Positions 33,723 through 41,828 of a stretch of 64,000 nt of DNA are shown here, piece by piece. The notes under the pieces are model-generated. The model saw nothing but the letters and a program-made list of their open reading frames with translations, had not been told where the DNA came from and searched no databases. Positions within the stretch are counted from its first letter, which is position 1. Each line of letters starts with the position of its first letter. Source of the stretch: Neobacillus endophyticus (GTDB taxonomy: Bacteria > Bacillota > Bacilli > Bacillales > Cytobacillaceae). The translations under genes and the position numbers were made by a program. The stretch is from the NCBI RefSeq assembly GCF_013248975.1, contig NZ_JABRWH010000001.1:2810001-2874000 (forward strand), read 5' to 3'.

Positions 33723-34598
33723 ATGCTAAATAAAAAGATAATTGCTTTATTGTTAAGTTGTTTATTGATTGTAGTTACTACACATGTGAATGCGTCAGTT
33801 TACGTACATGGCTATTACAGAAAAGATGGAACTTATGTACGTCCTCATTATAGAAGCGACCCGGATGGAAATTTCAATAACAACTGGTCAACTAAAGGAA
33901 ACATTAATCCATATACAGGGGAAGAAGGAACTAAGACTCATCCTGAATATCCGAGTGGTGGAAATAACAATGTTCCGGATCAATCAAATAGTACCAATCA
34001 GTATGATGATAACACCCAACAAGATTCAACTTATAATAACGATACTAACCAAGATGATGATAATACTCAGCAAGACTCTACCTACAATTCAGATACAAAT
34101 CAATATGACGATAAAACTGAAGATTCCACCAATAGTTCATCATCGACTGACTCAAATGATAGTACATATTCAGAATCAAAGGATTCAACAAGCGACGATC
34201 AGAAATGGAACGTAAATAACAGCTTGAATGTGACTGATCAAGATTCAAGTAATAATGTTGATTCAGAGAGAATAGATAGTGTGACCTTGCCATCTCAATA
34301 TGCATCTAAAAGTTTAGCTTTTCAATATGGTTATAGAACTGGTTTTGCTTACAAGAGGGAAGGGTATAATTATGACGACCATGATGATTATTATAGCAGT
34401 GGTCAAAATTTAGTCGATTTCAGGAAAGGATATAGAATTGGTTATCTTAGTGCGGGTGGAGGCAATTCTATAGAATTGTTATATTACGAAAACCCCTACA
34501 TGGTATATACAACAGGGGGAGTCATTCTTTTGATAGGTGTAATTGCTTTTATCATCATTAAAAGAAAAAAGAAGAGAGATAAAAAGTACTTTAATTAA
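33723..34598 (+). CDS. Secreted/membrane-anchored low-complexity protein
   Basis: 291 residues; ATG behind GGAAGAGGGGG. A signal peptide (about 1-25, ending near VNAS) is followed by HGYYRKDGTYVRPHYRSDPDG and NPYTGEEG, a motif combination seen in many small exported bacterial proteins. A disordered Asn/Asp/Gln/Ser/Thr-rich stretch with imperfect repeats (NQYDDNTQQDSTYN) follows, then a Tyr-rich region (QYGYRTGFAYKREGYNYDD), one membrane helix near the end and a basic tail KRKKKRDKK. There is no LPxTG box. Function unknown; it may face the outside, anchored by its C-terminal helix. Confidence 0.7.
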   Translation: MLNKKIIALLLSCLLIVVTTHVNASVYVHGYYRKDGTYVRPHYRSDPDGNFNNNWSTKGNINPYTGEEGTKTHPEYPSGGNNNVPDQSNSTNQYDDNTQQDSTYNNDTNQDDDNTQQDSTYNSDTNQYDDKTEDSTNSSSSTDSNDSTYSESKDSTSDDQKWNVNNSLNVTDQDSSNNVDSERIDSVTLPSQYASKSLAFQYGYRTGFAYKREGYNYDDHDDYYSSGQNLVDFRKGYRIGYLSAGGGNSIELLYYENPYMVYTTGGVILLIGVIAFIIIKRKKKRDKKYFN

Positions 34599-34680
34599 TC
34601 AAGCTCATTGTAATCCATGGAGCGCCTTTTTTTTTACGGTTAGCATTTTAAATGCACCGATTCATGTTTAAGGATCAAGA

Positions 34681-34712
34681 GCGTCAGCCATAACGGTTGC
34701 GTTTTTTTTGCA
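34681..34712. terminator. Hairpin upstream of the first yolD gene
   Basis: GCGTCAGCC ... GGTTGCGT followed by T8. A sister hairpin (CGCAGCCAATTTGGTTGCG then T7) lies after the second yolD gene at 36354-36382, so the module is bracketed by similar terminators. Confidence 0.65.
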
Positions 34713-34741
34713 TTTATATAGAACGTTAGTTCGTATATAAT
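34713..34741 (+). promoter_or_regulatory. LexA (SOS) box and promoter of yolD-like gene 1
   Basis: GAACGTTAGTTC (34721-34732) matches the Bacillus SOS operator GAAC-N4-GTTC exactly. It fills the spacer between a weak -35 (TTTATA, 34713-34718) and a perfect -10 TATAAT (34736-34741), 17 bases apart, so bound LexA would block the promoter. Confidence 0.85.
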
Positions 34742-34763
34742 GGGTATATAGGAGGCGATAAGT

Positions 34764-35102
34764 ATGGCGATACGTGATCGCGGTATGACCAAATGGCAAG
34801 TTGCATTTCAATTACCTGAGATAGTTAAGTCCCAGCGTAATTTCTGGAGGGACACGGAACGAATGGCAAAGCCAATCATTGACGAATACGAGACGGAAGA
34901 ATTCGATCTAAGAATTGCTTACGCAATGGAACATAATCTTACAGTGAAGGTAAGTGAATGGACGGACGGATTTATTACGGATATAACTGGTCGAGTGCAT
35001 TTCGTTGATCCGATTACGCGTCAGATTCATATTGGGGTAAAGTGTGGTAAGTTTGAAAGAATGGCATTCAAGGATGTTGTCGGGGTTGTTGTGATAGATT
35101 AG
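34764..35102 (+). CDS. YolD-like protein 1 (SOS-associated)
   Basis: 112 residues of the YolD-like family, whose members are usually encoded beside the Y-family polymerase UvrX in phages and Bacillus chromosomes. Conserved parts are MAIRDRGMTKWQVAFQLPE and VHFVDPITRQIHI. AGGAGG precedes the ATG and a perfect LexA box lies in the promoter, so DNA damage should induce it. No uvrX polymerase gene is nearby. It is a close paralogue of the gene at 35909-36247 with the same length. Confidence 0.85.
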   Translation: MAIRDRGMTKWQVAFQLPEIVKSQRNFWRDTERMAKPIIDEYETEEFDLRIAYAMEHNLTVKVSEWTDGFITDITGRVHFVDPITRQIHIGVKCGKFERMAFKDVVGVVVID

Positions 35103-35162
35103 TCGCATGATATTGCATGGAGGGTTGAGATATACTAAAAGGATTTAGTGGAGGTAATAAGA

Positions 35163-35258
35163 ATGGCATCAATGGATTATAACAATTACCAATTTCGTCA
35201 TCTTAAATGGTGGCGTTTTTCTTTTATGTTTCGAGGTTTGTCCAAGAACTATATTTAA
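35163..35258 (+). CDS. Possible 31-codon small ORF
   Basis: ATG with GGAGG upstream; encodes a basic, aromatic-rich peptide (MASMDYNNYQFRHLKWWRF...). The only support is the ribosome binding site. I do not recognise it. Confidence 0.3.
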   Translation: MASMDYNNYQFRHLKWWRFSFMFRGLSKNYI

Positions 35259-35304
35259 TCCTGAATAAATTGTTAGTAAAAGCTATGAATGTGAGGTGAA
35301 AATA

Positions 35305-35511
35305 ATGCTAAATGGCAGAAATGAACCTGGTTGGGCGGATATGAGAAGAAAACGTAATTGCGATTGTCCTCAGAAAGGCACCCTCCCTCCTTGTTTAGAA
35401 GGTTGTGTATCCGGTTATTTGCACTGTATAGATCGTTGTTATAGAGAGCAACGTTGCTTAGATGCGTGTTTTGAACAAGTACGTCAATGCTACGATAACT
35501 GTGAGAGGTAA
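35305..35511 (+). CDS. Cysteine-rich mini-protein 1
   Basis: 68 residues, ten cysteines. The ATG at 35305 has GAGGTG seven bases upstream (an in-frame GTG at 35296 lies inside that site). The N-terminus MLNGRNEPGWAD is nearly the same as in the neighbour at 35571. After a basic stretch come C-x-C, then repeated C-x(3)-C spaced helices (CLEGCVSGYLHCIDRCYREQ and CLDACFEQVRQCYDNC), a helical-hairpin pattern able to form several disulfides. No signal peptide, so cytoplasmic or spore localised. Family not recognised. Confidence 0.65.
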   Translation: MLNGRNEPGWADMRRKRNCDCPQKGTLPPCLEGCVSGYLHCIDRCYREQRCLDACFEQVRQCYDNCER

Positions 35512-35570
35512 GAATCCTTAGTTTTTCGGTATGGATTAGTTAAATAGCTATTTAGTGAGGTGAAGTATAA

Positions 35571-35795
35571 TTGTTAGATAATAGAAATGAACCTGGTTGG
35601 GCAGACCAAAGAGATCAAAGTAATCAAAGACGCCGTCGGAAAAATAGTTGCTCATGTTCTACGCAAAGTCCCAACGAAACGTGTATAGAAAGATGCAGAG
35701 CAGACTATGGGCGGTGTATCGTATCTTGTAGGGGACTTCGAAATTGTCTAGATTTTTGTGTGGAAGAAGCTGTGAGATGTAATTCACGTTGCTAA
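35571..35795 (+). CDS. Cysteine-rich mini-protein 2
   Basis: 74 residues, starting at TTG behind GAGGTGAAG. Paralogue of the preceding gene: MLDNRNEPGWAD start, an Arg-rich stretch, C-x-C, then CIERCRADYGRCIVSC and CLDFCVEEAVRCNSRC, with ten cysteines aligned to the first copy. The shared start peptide and Cys spacing point to tandem duplication. Unknown function. Confidence 0.65.
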   Translation: MLDNRNEPGWADQRDQSNQRRRRKNSCSCSTQSPNETCIERCRADYGRCIVSCRGLRNCLDFCVEEAVRCNSRC

Positions 35796-35855
35796 TTTCT
35801 TTTTGAGGAAAATTTTCTAATTTGAGTGGTTTTCTAACCGCTCTTTTATTTTCAA

Positions 35856-35884
35856 TTCATACAGAATGTTTGTTCGTATATAAT
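35856..35884 (+). promoter_or_regulatory. LexA-like box and promoter of yolD-like gene 2
   Basis: GAATGTTTGTTC (35864-35875) is one base away from GAAC-N4-GTTC and lies between -35 TTCATA (35856-35861) and -10 TATAAT (35879-35884), spacing 17. The layout is the same as in the first copy. Confidence 0.7.
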
Positions 35885-35908
35885 ATATGTAGTAAAGGAG
35901 GCGAAAGA

Positions 35909-36247
35909 ATGGCGATACGAGACCGTAGGAAGATGAAGTGGCAGTTTGCATTTGAAGCCCCGGAGCTAATTAAGGCTCAACGTGGATTGTGGCGTGATAC
36001 GGAAAGGATAGCGAAGCCGATTATCGATGAATATGAGGTGGAAGAATTCGATCTAAGAATTGCTTACGCTATGGAACATAACCTAAAGATACGGATAATG
36101 GTATGGAAAGATGGTTTTATGGAGAATTTAATGGGTCACGTCCATTATGTAGACCCGATAACAAATCAAATTCGAATAGAAGTTAAGCTTGGCGAATTCA
36201 ATCGAGTGGCTTTTCAGGACATTGTCCAAGTAATAGTCATCGATTAA
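35909..36247 (+). CDS. YolD-like protein 2 (SOS-associated)
   Basis: 112 residues starting at the ATG at 35909 behind AAAGGAGGCG. The longer frame from 35822 runs through the promoter and is not real. It matches the first YolD-like protein along its length (MAIRDRRKMKWQFAFEAPE, EEFDLRIAYAMEHNL identical). Together with copy 1 it brackets the two cysteine-rich genes. Expected to be SOS induced. Confidence 0.85.
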   Translation: MAIRDRRKMKWQFAFEAPELIKAQRGLWRDTERIAKPIIDEYEVEEFDLRIAYAMEHNLKIRIMVWKDGFMENLMGHVHYVDPITNQIRIEVKLGEFNRVAFQDIVQVIVID

Positions 36248-36353
36248 TCTTCAGTCAATCTAAAGCAAGGAATGACTTTTTATGGCTGAAACTTGAAACC
36301 GTAAAATCCATAAATAAAATGCTTTCCATAATTAAACTTTTTTAAATACAAGC

Positions 36354-36382
36354 GCAGCCAATTTGGTTGCGTCTTTTTTTGC
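36354..36382 (+). terminator. Terminator after yolD-like gene 2
   Basis: CGCAGCCAA / TTGGTTGCG stem with a three-base loop and T7. Confidence 0.8.
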
Positions 36383-36526
36383 TTTAATAAAGTTTTTTGT
36401 AAGGCGTAACAGAAGTCACTAAGGTGTTGGATTTGTTATATAGACGGAGAAGCAAGGTGTGTCAGCATTCTTTAGGTAGAGACGTCATGTATCGCGATCG
36501 GATGACGTAGGGTATTGCTGTGAGAA

Positions 36527-36913
36527 ATGATGCTCGACAGTGGAATCCAGGGCTCGATCGTTAACACTTCTTCGTGGACGGCTCATGGGGCAATGCCCGG
36601 TACTTCAGGCTACGCAGCCTCCAAGGGAGCACTCGATGCAATGATGAGAACCGTGGCGTTGGAGGTTGGTCCTAGCAATATTCGAGTTAACAATGTCAGT
36701 CCTGGAATGATTGCAACCCCGATGTCGCAGGAGGTTCTAAGCGACGAGACTACAGCGCGTCCCTTCGTCAGGCAAACTCCATTACAGCGGGTGGGCCAAT
36801 CCGAAGACGTAGCGGATGTTGTGGTCTGGCTTCTCTCCGACGATGCTCGTTTTGTAACTGGTCAGAGCATACTCGTAGATGGCGGTTACACTATCGGCGG
36901 ATTACGCCCGTGA
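36527..36913 (+). pseudogene. C-terminal half of a short-chain dehydrogenase/reductase
   Basis: 128 codons matching the second half of a classical SDR: NTSS before the active site, YAASK (catalytic Tyr and Lys), NIRVNNVSPGMIATPM and the C-terminal GQSILVDGGYTIGG. The Rossmann GxxxGIG half is missing and a stop lies two codons upstream of the first ATG, so it is a remnant. Its base composition is visibly richer in G+C than the neighbours, suggesting a different source. Confidence 0.8.
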
Positions 36914-36936
36914 CTGAACGAAGCGATATATTGAAG

Positions 36937-36977
36937 CCAACCGGCAGCCGAATGATTAATTCCCGGCTGCCGGTTGG
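36937..36977 (+). terminator. Strong hairpin after the SDR remnant
   Basis: Perfect 14-bp stem CCAACCGGCAGCCG with its complement around a 13-base loop. No T-run follows directly, so it is a weak terminator or an mRNA end. Confidence 0.65.
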
Positions 36978-37087
36978 TCGTTTATGGGGTCCTGACGCAT
37001 GCCTATCAAGCCAATCTAATCATGTATCCCCTATACGAGAAATACGCTACTCTTTTCGTAGAATCATTGAAAAGGATGGCATTTTTT

Positions 37088-37321
37088 ATGGATATTTCAC
37101 TTTCAGAAGAATTGCGTCTCTTCGCTCAGGAATTACAATGTCATTTATCTCCTGAAATCCTTCATAGACTCGCAAAAGATGTAGGATTTGTCCGTCGGAC
37201 AAGTAAATACGGTGGGCAATACCTTGTGTCACTGTGTGTCTGGCTCAGTCAAGAGGTTGCATCTGCATCTCTCAACCAACTAAGGCAGATTTTAAACAAC
37301 TTTATTGTTACTGATTCTTAA
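37088..37321 (+). pseudogene. N-terminal fragment of an IS4-family transposase
   Basis: 77 codons: LSEELRLFAQELQCHLSPEI and GFVRRTSKYGGQYLVSLCVW correspond to the N-terminal domain of IS4-group transposases common in Bacillus. The DDE catalytic part is absent; the frame closes after NNFIVTDS. No terminal repeats recognised. Confidence 0.65.
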
Positions 37322-37362
37322 AAACGATATTTTTTACTAAAGAATTAAACAACTATTTTTTC

Positions 37363-37420
37363 ACCGTTCGGGTTTCCGAACGGTGTTATCATTAGCGTTG
37401 TAAATCCTGTATTTCGCAAT
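37363..37420. repeat. Hairpin plus tail of the intergenic repeat family (tail-only copy)
   Basis: Stem ACCGTTCGG / CCGAACGGT followed by AGCGTTGTAAATCCTGTATTTCG. The latter corresponds to the TTAACGTTGTAAAT tail seen in the copies at 51602, 55698 and 60548. The head is missing. Confidence 0.55.
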
Positions 37421-37617
37421 AACTTTACCAGTAAATTGCAGATATTCCCTTATTTCCTTAATGGTTGCTCTACCCCTGATAAGGCTGTCAAGGTTCTCGA
37501 CAGCCTGTAAGTCCTTATTCTTTACTCGTTTCTTAATCTTAGATTATAATAAATTTTGTAATGTTTAGAAAAATTTAACTATTTCACACCTTAATTTAAG
37601 CAGAGAGGATGGTTAAT
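37421..37617. other. Intergenic stretch before the aldo/keto reductase
   Basis: Contains a small inverted repeat (AAGGCTGTCAAGGTTCTCGACAGCCT, 37480-37505) that could be a terminator or operator. No gene seen. Confidence 0.4.
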
Positions 37618-38598
37618 ATGAAGAAAAGAACGCTTGGAAAATCTGATTTAGAGGTTTCATCTCTTGGTTTAGGCTGTATGGGCATGTCTGATTTTTACAG
37701 CGGGCGAAATGATGATCAATCAGTAAAAACCATTCATCGTGCCATCGAACTGGGCATCAATTTCCTTGATACAGCGGATATGTACGGCGTTGGCCAAAAT
37801 GAAAAATTAGTTGGTCAAGCTATTAAAGATCGACGTGATCAAGTTATTGTGGCAACAAAGTTTGGAAATGTAAGAGGGGAAGATGGATCATTTTTAGGAG
37901 TTAATGGCCATCCAGATTATGTAAAACAAGCTTGTGATGCAAGTTTATCCCGCTTAGGTGTAGATTATATTGATCTTTATTATCAGCATAGAGTAGATCC
38001 TAATATTCCAATTGAAGAAACAATTGGTGCGATGTCTGAATTAGTTCAAGAGGGAAAAGTACGCTACCTTGGCATGTCTGAGGCAGCTCCTCAAACGATC
38101 CGCCGTGCTCATACGGTACATGAAATAACAGCCATTCAGACGGAATATTCATTATGGAGCCGAGATGTCGAAGACGAAATTTTACCTGTTATCTGTGAGC
38201 TTGGAATTGGATTTGTAGCCTACAGTCCTTTAGGAAGAGGCTTTTTAACAGGGAAAATTCAAACATTTGAAGACTTGGCAGAAGATGATTATCGCCGCTT
38301 TTCTCCTCGCTTTCAAGGAGAAAACTTTACAAAAAATTTAGATCTTGTGAATCAAATTAAAGAATTAGCAAGAGAAAAAGACTGTCAGCCTTCACAGCTG
38401 GCACTTGCTTGGATTCTGTCTCAAGGGGATGATATTGTCCCGATTCCAGGAACAAAACGAATTCAATATCTAGAAGAAAATATTGGAGCCCTTAAAATTC
38501 AATTATCCAAAGAAGACCTTCGCCGCATTAATGAAGTAGCTCCAAAAGGTGTGGCAGCAGGAGAACGTTATCCGGATATGAGAAGCGTTAATTTGTAA
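37618..38598 (+). CDS. Aldo/keto reductase
   Basis: 326-residue NADPH-dependent oxidoreductase with the AKR (beta/alpha)8 fold. The catalytic tetrad is visible: Asp and Tyr in [15 protein letters not shown], Lys in [12 protein letters not shown] and His in LYYQHRVDP. The C-terminal [17 protein letters not shown] binds the cofactor phosphate. It resembles the IolS/YhdN/YajO-like group. The ATG at 37618 is nine bases from GAGAGG; an ATG at 37609 touches that site. It is followed by the first head of the intergenic repeat family and an IS1182 insertion. Confidence 0.9.
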   Translation: MKKRTLGKSDLEVSSLGLGCMGMSDFYSGRNDDQSVKTIHRAIELGINFLDTADMYGVGQNEKLVGQAIKDRRDQVIVATKFGNVRGEDGSFLGVNGHPDYVKQACDASLSRLGVDYIDLYYQHRVDPNIPIEETIGAMSELVQEGKVRYLGMSEAAPQTIRRAHTVHEITAIQTEYSLWSRDVEDEILPVICELGIGFVAYSPLGRGFLTGKIQTFEDLAEDDYRRFSPRFQGENFTKNLDLVNQIKELAREKDCQPSQLALAWILSQGDDIVPIPGTKRIQYLEENIGALKIQLSKEDLRRINEVAPKGVAAGERYPDMRSVNL

Positions 38599-38724
38599 TG
38601 AGGTTTCTCATTTGAAATAATCCAATAATTAAAAATACCTTAGGGTGATCCTTACATCATGAATGATGACAAATATCCTTTTAACTGAGGAGCCATTTTT
38701 TTACCTCTTTTGCATTTTTCATTA

Positions 38725-38759
38725 TTCAGCAATCGGGCGCTATTCTTTAGCAAAAAGTA
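38725..38759 (+). repeat. Intergenic repeat R1 (head only)
   Basis: TTCAGCAATCGGGCGC (38725-38740) followed by TATTCTTTAGC. The rest of the unit is interrupted by the IS1182 target palindrome, so this copy has lost its hairpin. Confidence 0.75.
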
Positions 38760-38812
38760 AACGGGCAATACATATTAAATACATATTATGTATTTAATAT
38801 GTATTGCCCGTT
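38760..38812. repeat. Palindrome flanking IS1182, left copy
   Basis: 53-bp near-perfect palindrome beginning AACGGGCAATACATATTA and ending with its complement. A 64-bp version with a 12-bp internal duplication lies at 40574-40637. Together they look like the target duplication of the IS. Confidence 0.85.
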
Positions 38813-38893
38813 ACAGATTGTAGACAAAAGGCATTTCAAAAGTTCCGATTCTGGCGCCCTTTTCTAAAATTGGGATTTTTCTGTTTGATTTTT

Positions 38894-38916
38894 CTTAAGG
38901 TAGACCCCGGCGGGGT
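38894..38916. terminator. Hairpin after the transposase gene
   Basis: TAGACCCC GGC GGGGTCTA followed by T5 on the plus strand; it shields the IS from outside transcription. Confidence 0.7.
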
Positions 38917-38922
38917 CTATTT

Positions 38923-40293
38923 TTATGCCATTTCTGGACTTTTCCAAGTCCATGTAGCCAACTTCTTTAAATTCATAGCAGCAAAAGTAAGCATCGCCTG
39001 CATGGACAATTTTTTAAGACCTCTTAAGGTTGTCCATCGCATACCATGCTTTTCTTTCGCATCCGCGAATACACGTTCAATTGTTTCTTTACGACGTGCA
39101 TATATTATTTTATTCTCTTCTGTATGACGAAGATGTTCAGCCTCTTCAAGATATGGTTCCCAGATATGTCGTTGAATGAGCTTTTGATGATTTTGACTTT
39201 GTGTACATTGTGCTAGAAGTGGGCAATCCTTACATATAACAGGATTAGAGATGTACTGTCGATAACCTTCCTTAGTAGTCGTTCTATAATCCAGAACTTG
39301 TCCTTCCGGACATATGTAACAATCAAAGTGCTCATCATAGACATAATCGTGCTTTTTCAAATATCCCTCCTTTGTACGTGGTCGTGTATAGGGTAAAGCA
39401 GGGCGAATTTCATTTTCAATTAAATATTGAGCAATAGCAGGTGTTTTATATCCGGCATCAGCAGCTACAGCATTAGGTTTCCCACATTTTTCAATGACCT
39501 TTTCAACTAGAGGCTCTAACATTGTACTATCATGAACGTTACCTGGAGTTACAATAGTCCCCAGGACAAAACCATTTCTATCTGCGGCTGCATGAAATGA
39601 ATAAGCAAATTGCTTTGTCCTTTCGTCTTTTACATAGTAACCACTCTCCGAATCTGTTGTACTTTCTTTTATTTCTTTGTTTTCTTCTTTTTCATATTTA
39701 TCTGGTGGGATGGGCTTTTTCCCATGTTCTTCACGATCACTATTAATTTCTGCTTGAAGACGTGCTTCATAAGCTTTTGATTCTTTCCGAACTACTTTCT
39801 TTTCGAATTTGCGTTTATTTGCACTTGCTTTAACGTGAGTTGAATCAATGAATACATGTTCCGAACTAACTAACTTTTTATCTGCTGCCTCTTTTAAAAT
39901 ACGGTAGAAAATTTGTTCAAATAAGTCTGTATCCTTAAAACGACGTTCGTAGTTTTTACCAAAAGTTGAAAAGTGGGGTACTTTATCATAAAAACCAAAT
40001 CCTAAAAACCAGCGATACGCCATATTTGTTTCAATTTCCTTTATCGTTTGACGCATCGAACGGATACCGAAGGTATATTGAATGAAAGCCATCTTAATTA
40101 ATACAACAGGGTCAATACTTGAACGTCCGCGCTTAGTTGAGTACAAATCTTCAACCAATGAATAGATAAATGAAAAATCTACTGCGGCTTCTATTTTGCG
40201 AACCAAGTGATCAGCAGGTACAAGTTGATCTAAGGCAATCATTTCAATTTGGTCACGATTTATCTGTGTATTTTTCGAAAGCATTCCATCCAC
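38923..40293 (-). CDS. IS1182-family transposase (DDE)
   Basis: 456 residues, complete. N-terminal DUF772-type domain (MIALDQLVPADHLVRKIE, FSTFGKNYERRF), then the first Asp in VFIDSTHVKASANK, the second in AVAADAGYKTP and the Glu in RKETIERVFADAKEKHGMRWT. A Cys cluster (CYICPEGQ, CKDCPLLAQC) lies in between as usual. GAGGTGG precedes the ATG. It looks active. Confidence 0.92.
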   Translation of the reverse strand: MDGMLSKNTQINRDQIEMIALDQLVPADHLVRKIEAAVDFSFIYSLVEDLYSTKRGRSSIDPVVLIKMAFIQYTFGIRSMRQTIKEIETNMAYRWFLGFGFYDKVPHFSTFGKNYERRFKDTDLFEQIFYRILKEAADKKLVSSEHVFIDSTHVKASANKRKFEKKVVRKESKAYEARLQAEINSDREEHGKKPIPPDKYEKEENKEIKESTTDSESGYYVKDERTKQFAYSFHAAADRNGFVLGTIVTPGNVHDSTMLEPLVEKVIEKCGKPNAVAADAGYKTPAIAQYLIENEIRPALPYTRPRTKEGYLKKHDYVYDEHFDCYICPEGQVLDYRTTTKEGYRQYISNPVICKDCPLLAQCTQSQNHQKLIQRHIWEPYLEEAEHLRHTEENKIIYARRKETIERVFADAKEKHGMRWTTLRGLKKLSMQAMLTFAAMNLKKLATWTWKSPEMA

Positions 40294-40327
40294 CTCTATT
40301 AATTCTCTGTAAATAAATTATACAAAA

Positions 40328-40519
40328 GGCTGTGTTAATGTACATTATTGATTTTTACACTCTGTTGATTGGAGTGGAAGGCGGCGAAGACTCCTGCGGG
40401 AGTACGGGACAGGGGAGACCCCGCAGGCGCTGAAAGCGCAGAGGAGGCTCCCCGAACCGCCCGCGGAAAGCGAAGCCGCCTGGAACGGAAATCAACAGAC
40501 AAGTTTAATATGGCCAAAC
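40328..40519. repeat. MITE-like GC-rich repeat, copy 2 (nested in IS1182)
   Basis: Same family as 12973-13221: it starts AAGGCTGTGTTAATGTACAT, carries GTTGATTGGAGTGGAAGGC, AAGACTCCTGCGGGAGTACG, GACCCCGCAGG and GAGGAGGCTCC, and ends TTTAATATGGCC (reverse GGCCATATTAAA). It lies between the transposase start and the right end of the IS, so it inserted into the IS or was captured by it. Confidence 0.75.
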
Positions 40520-40573
40520 AAAAAAGACTGTCGATTTTAAACCCGAAATCCTTCGGATTTGTCGACAGTCTGA

Positions 40574-40637
40574 AACGGGCAATACATATTAAATACATAT
40601 TATGTATTTAATATGTATTTAATATGTATTGCCCGTT
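40574..40637. repeat. Palindrome flanking IS1182, right copy
   Basis: 64-bp version of the left palindrome with an extra TTTAATATGTAT unit in one arm. Confidence 0.85.
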
Positions 40638-40670
40638 ATTTTGTGATTTATGGAACCAAAGGAAAAATAA

Positions 40671-41816
40671 TTAATTTGTAGCTCCCTTAAAGAAGTTTTT
40701 AAATCCTACTAAAGCTAAAATAAAACAAATGATACTAAATCCAATTAAATAATATAAAGTTGGCAATATATCAGCTAAATTAGCCCCTCTTGTCATTATA
40801 TTAACATAGCCTGTTTGTGCCCAATATTGAGGTAAGAAATGAGCAATTGTTTGAATCGATTTCGGCATAATATCTAACGGAACCCAAAGTCCACCTAATG
40901 CAGCTCCACCCATTGTGATAATTTGAGTAAGGCCTATGGCCATTTGTTCACTCTTTGTATAAAAAGAGATCACTAACCCAAGTGTAGTAACAGCTAAGGT
41001 CAATATGAAAGATAGTACAATTAGAGAAGGGATATTTCCTAAACTCAAATGATAAGCAAAATAACCAAAACCTAATAAGACAGCTATTTGAATTAGCACT
41101 ACAATAACACAAGGTATCCACATTCCGAACGTATATTGAAACCTGGTTATAGAAGTTGCATATAAACGAGCTAACATTCCACTGTCCCGTTCCCTGATAA
41201 AGGTTCGAGCCATACTCATCAATATAAAGAATACAAACATAACAGTATATCCAGGCACGATACTAGTAATTGCATTTACTTTTTTTACAGAAACTGCTTT
41301 AGACTTTAAATCGATCGAAGGAGATAAAACATAGTGAGCCTCTGTAACATTTTTAGAGTGAGATTGAACGAATGTCTGGATTTTAGCTTGGTTATAGCCG
41401 TTTATTATGTTTTCCACTAAGGTTTTAATAGGAGCAACCTCTTGAGCCGAACTTTGGTTCTTATCATAGTAAAAATGTAAAATAGGAGACTGTCCAGATT
41501 TGATAGACGATTCAAATCCTTTATCAATGATTAATAGATTTGTATCCTTTCCTTTTTTTATTTGAGCAAGTACTTCTTTTTCGTCTGATTCTTTTACCAG
41601 CTCAAAGGTTTTAGAAGGAGATAAATGATGAATAAAATCTTTTGATAAAGCGGAGTGATCTTGATCTATGTAATGAATTTGAAAAGTATAGTTTTGATTT
41701 CCTAAAATGGTTGAAAACATTACAATAAATAAAATAGGTAGAATAATAAGGAAGAAAAACATACCTCTTTCTTTACTCATTCTTTTTAGTTCTTTTTTAA
41801 TAAAAGCACCAATCAT
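40671..41816 (-). CDS. ABC-2 type permease of a multidrug/antimicrobial exporter
   Basis: 381 residues. An N-terminal helix (FFFLIILPILFIVMFSTIL) is followed by a large extracytoplasmic domain of about 150 residues and five further helices in the C-terminal half, the YhfQ/LnrM-like layout of ABC-2 exporters. It lies 12 bases after the ATPase gene. The pair likely exports a lipophilic drug or peptide. No two-component system is adjacent, unlike the linearmycin operon. Confidence 0.85.
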   Translation of the reverse strand: MIGAFIKKELKRMSKERGMFFFLIILPILFIVMFSTILGNQNYTFQIHYIDQDHSALSKDFIHHLSPSKTFELVKESDEKEVLAQIKKGKDTNLLIIDKGFESSIKSGQSPILHFYYDKNQSSAQEVAPIKTLVENIINGYNQAKIQTFVQSHSKNVTEAHYVLSPSIDLKSKAVSVKKVNAITSIVPGYTVMFVFFILMSMARTFIRERDSGMLARLYATSITRFQYTFGMWIPCVIVVLIQIAVLLGFGYFAYHLSLGNIPSLIVLSFILTLAVTTLGLVISFYTKSEQMAIGLTQIITMGGAALGGLWVPLDIMPKSIQTIAHFLPQYWAQTGYVNIMTRGANLADILPTLYYLIGFSIICFILALVGFKNFFKGATN

Positions 41817-41828
41817 ATTCCCACTCCT

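Larger units (their letters stand above)
38814..40572. mobile_element. IS1182-family insertion sequence (1.76 kb)
   Basis: Ends are 15-bp inverted repeats: CAGATTGTAGACAAA on the left and CAGACTGTCGACAAA read inward from the right. One intact transposase gene is inside, plus a nested MITE between the transposase start and the right end. Both sides carry a long palindrome, in line with the long palindromic target duplications reported for IS1182 elements. Confidence 0.88.

Noticed and set aside
34078..34305. 75-codon minus-strand frame and a 141-codon plus-strand frame at 33790
   Set aside because: Both are shadows of the low-complexity secreted protein gene.
37363..37384. Considered as the terminator of the IS4 fragment only
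   Set aside because: The downstream tail motif ties it to the repeat family, so it was listed there instead.
40335..40611. Reading frames of 80-87 codons around the IS right end
   Set aside because: Again the MITE sequence; the amino-acid order mirrors its palindromes.
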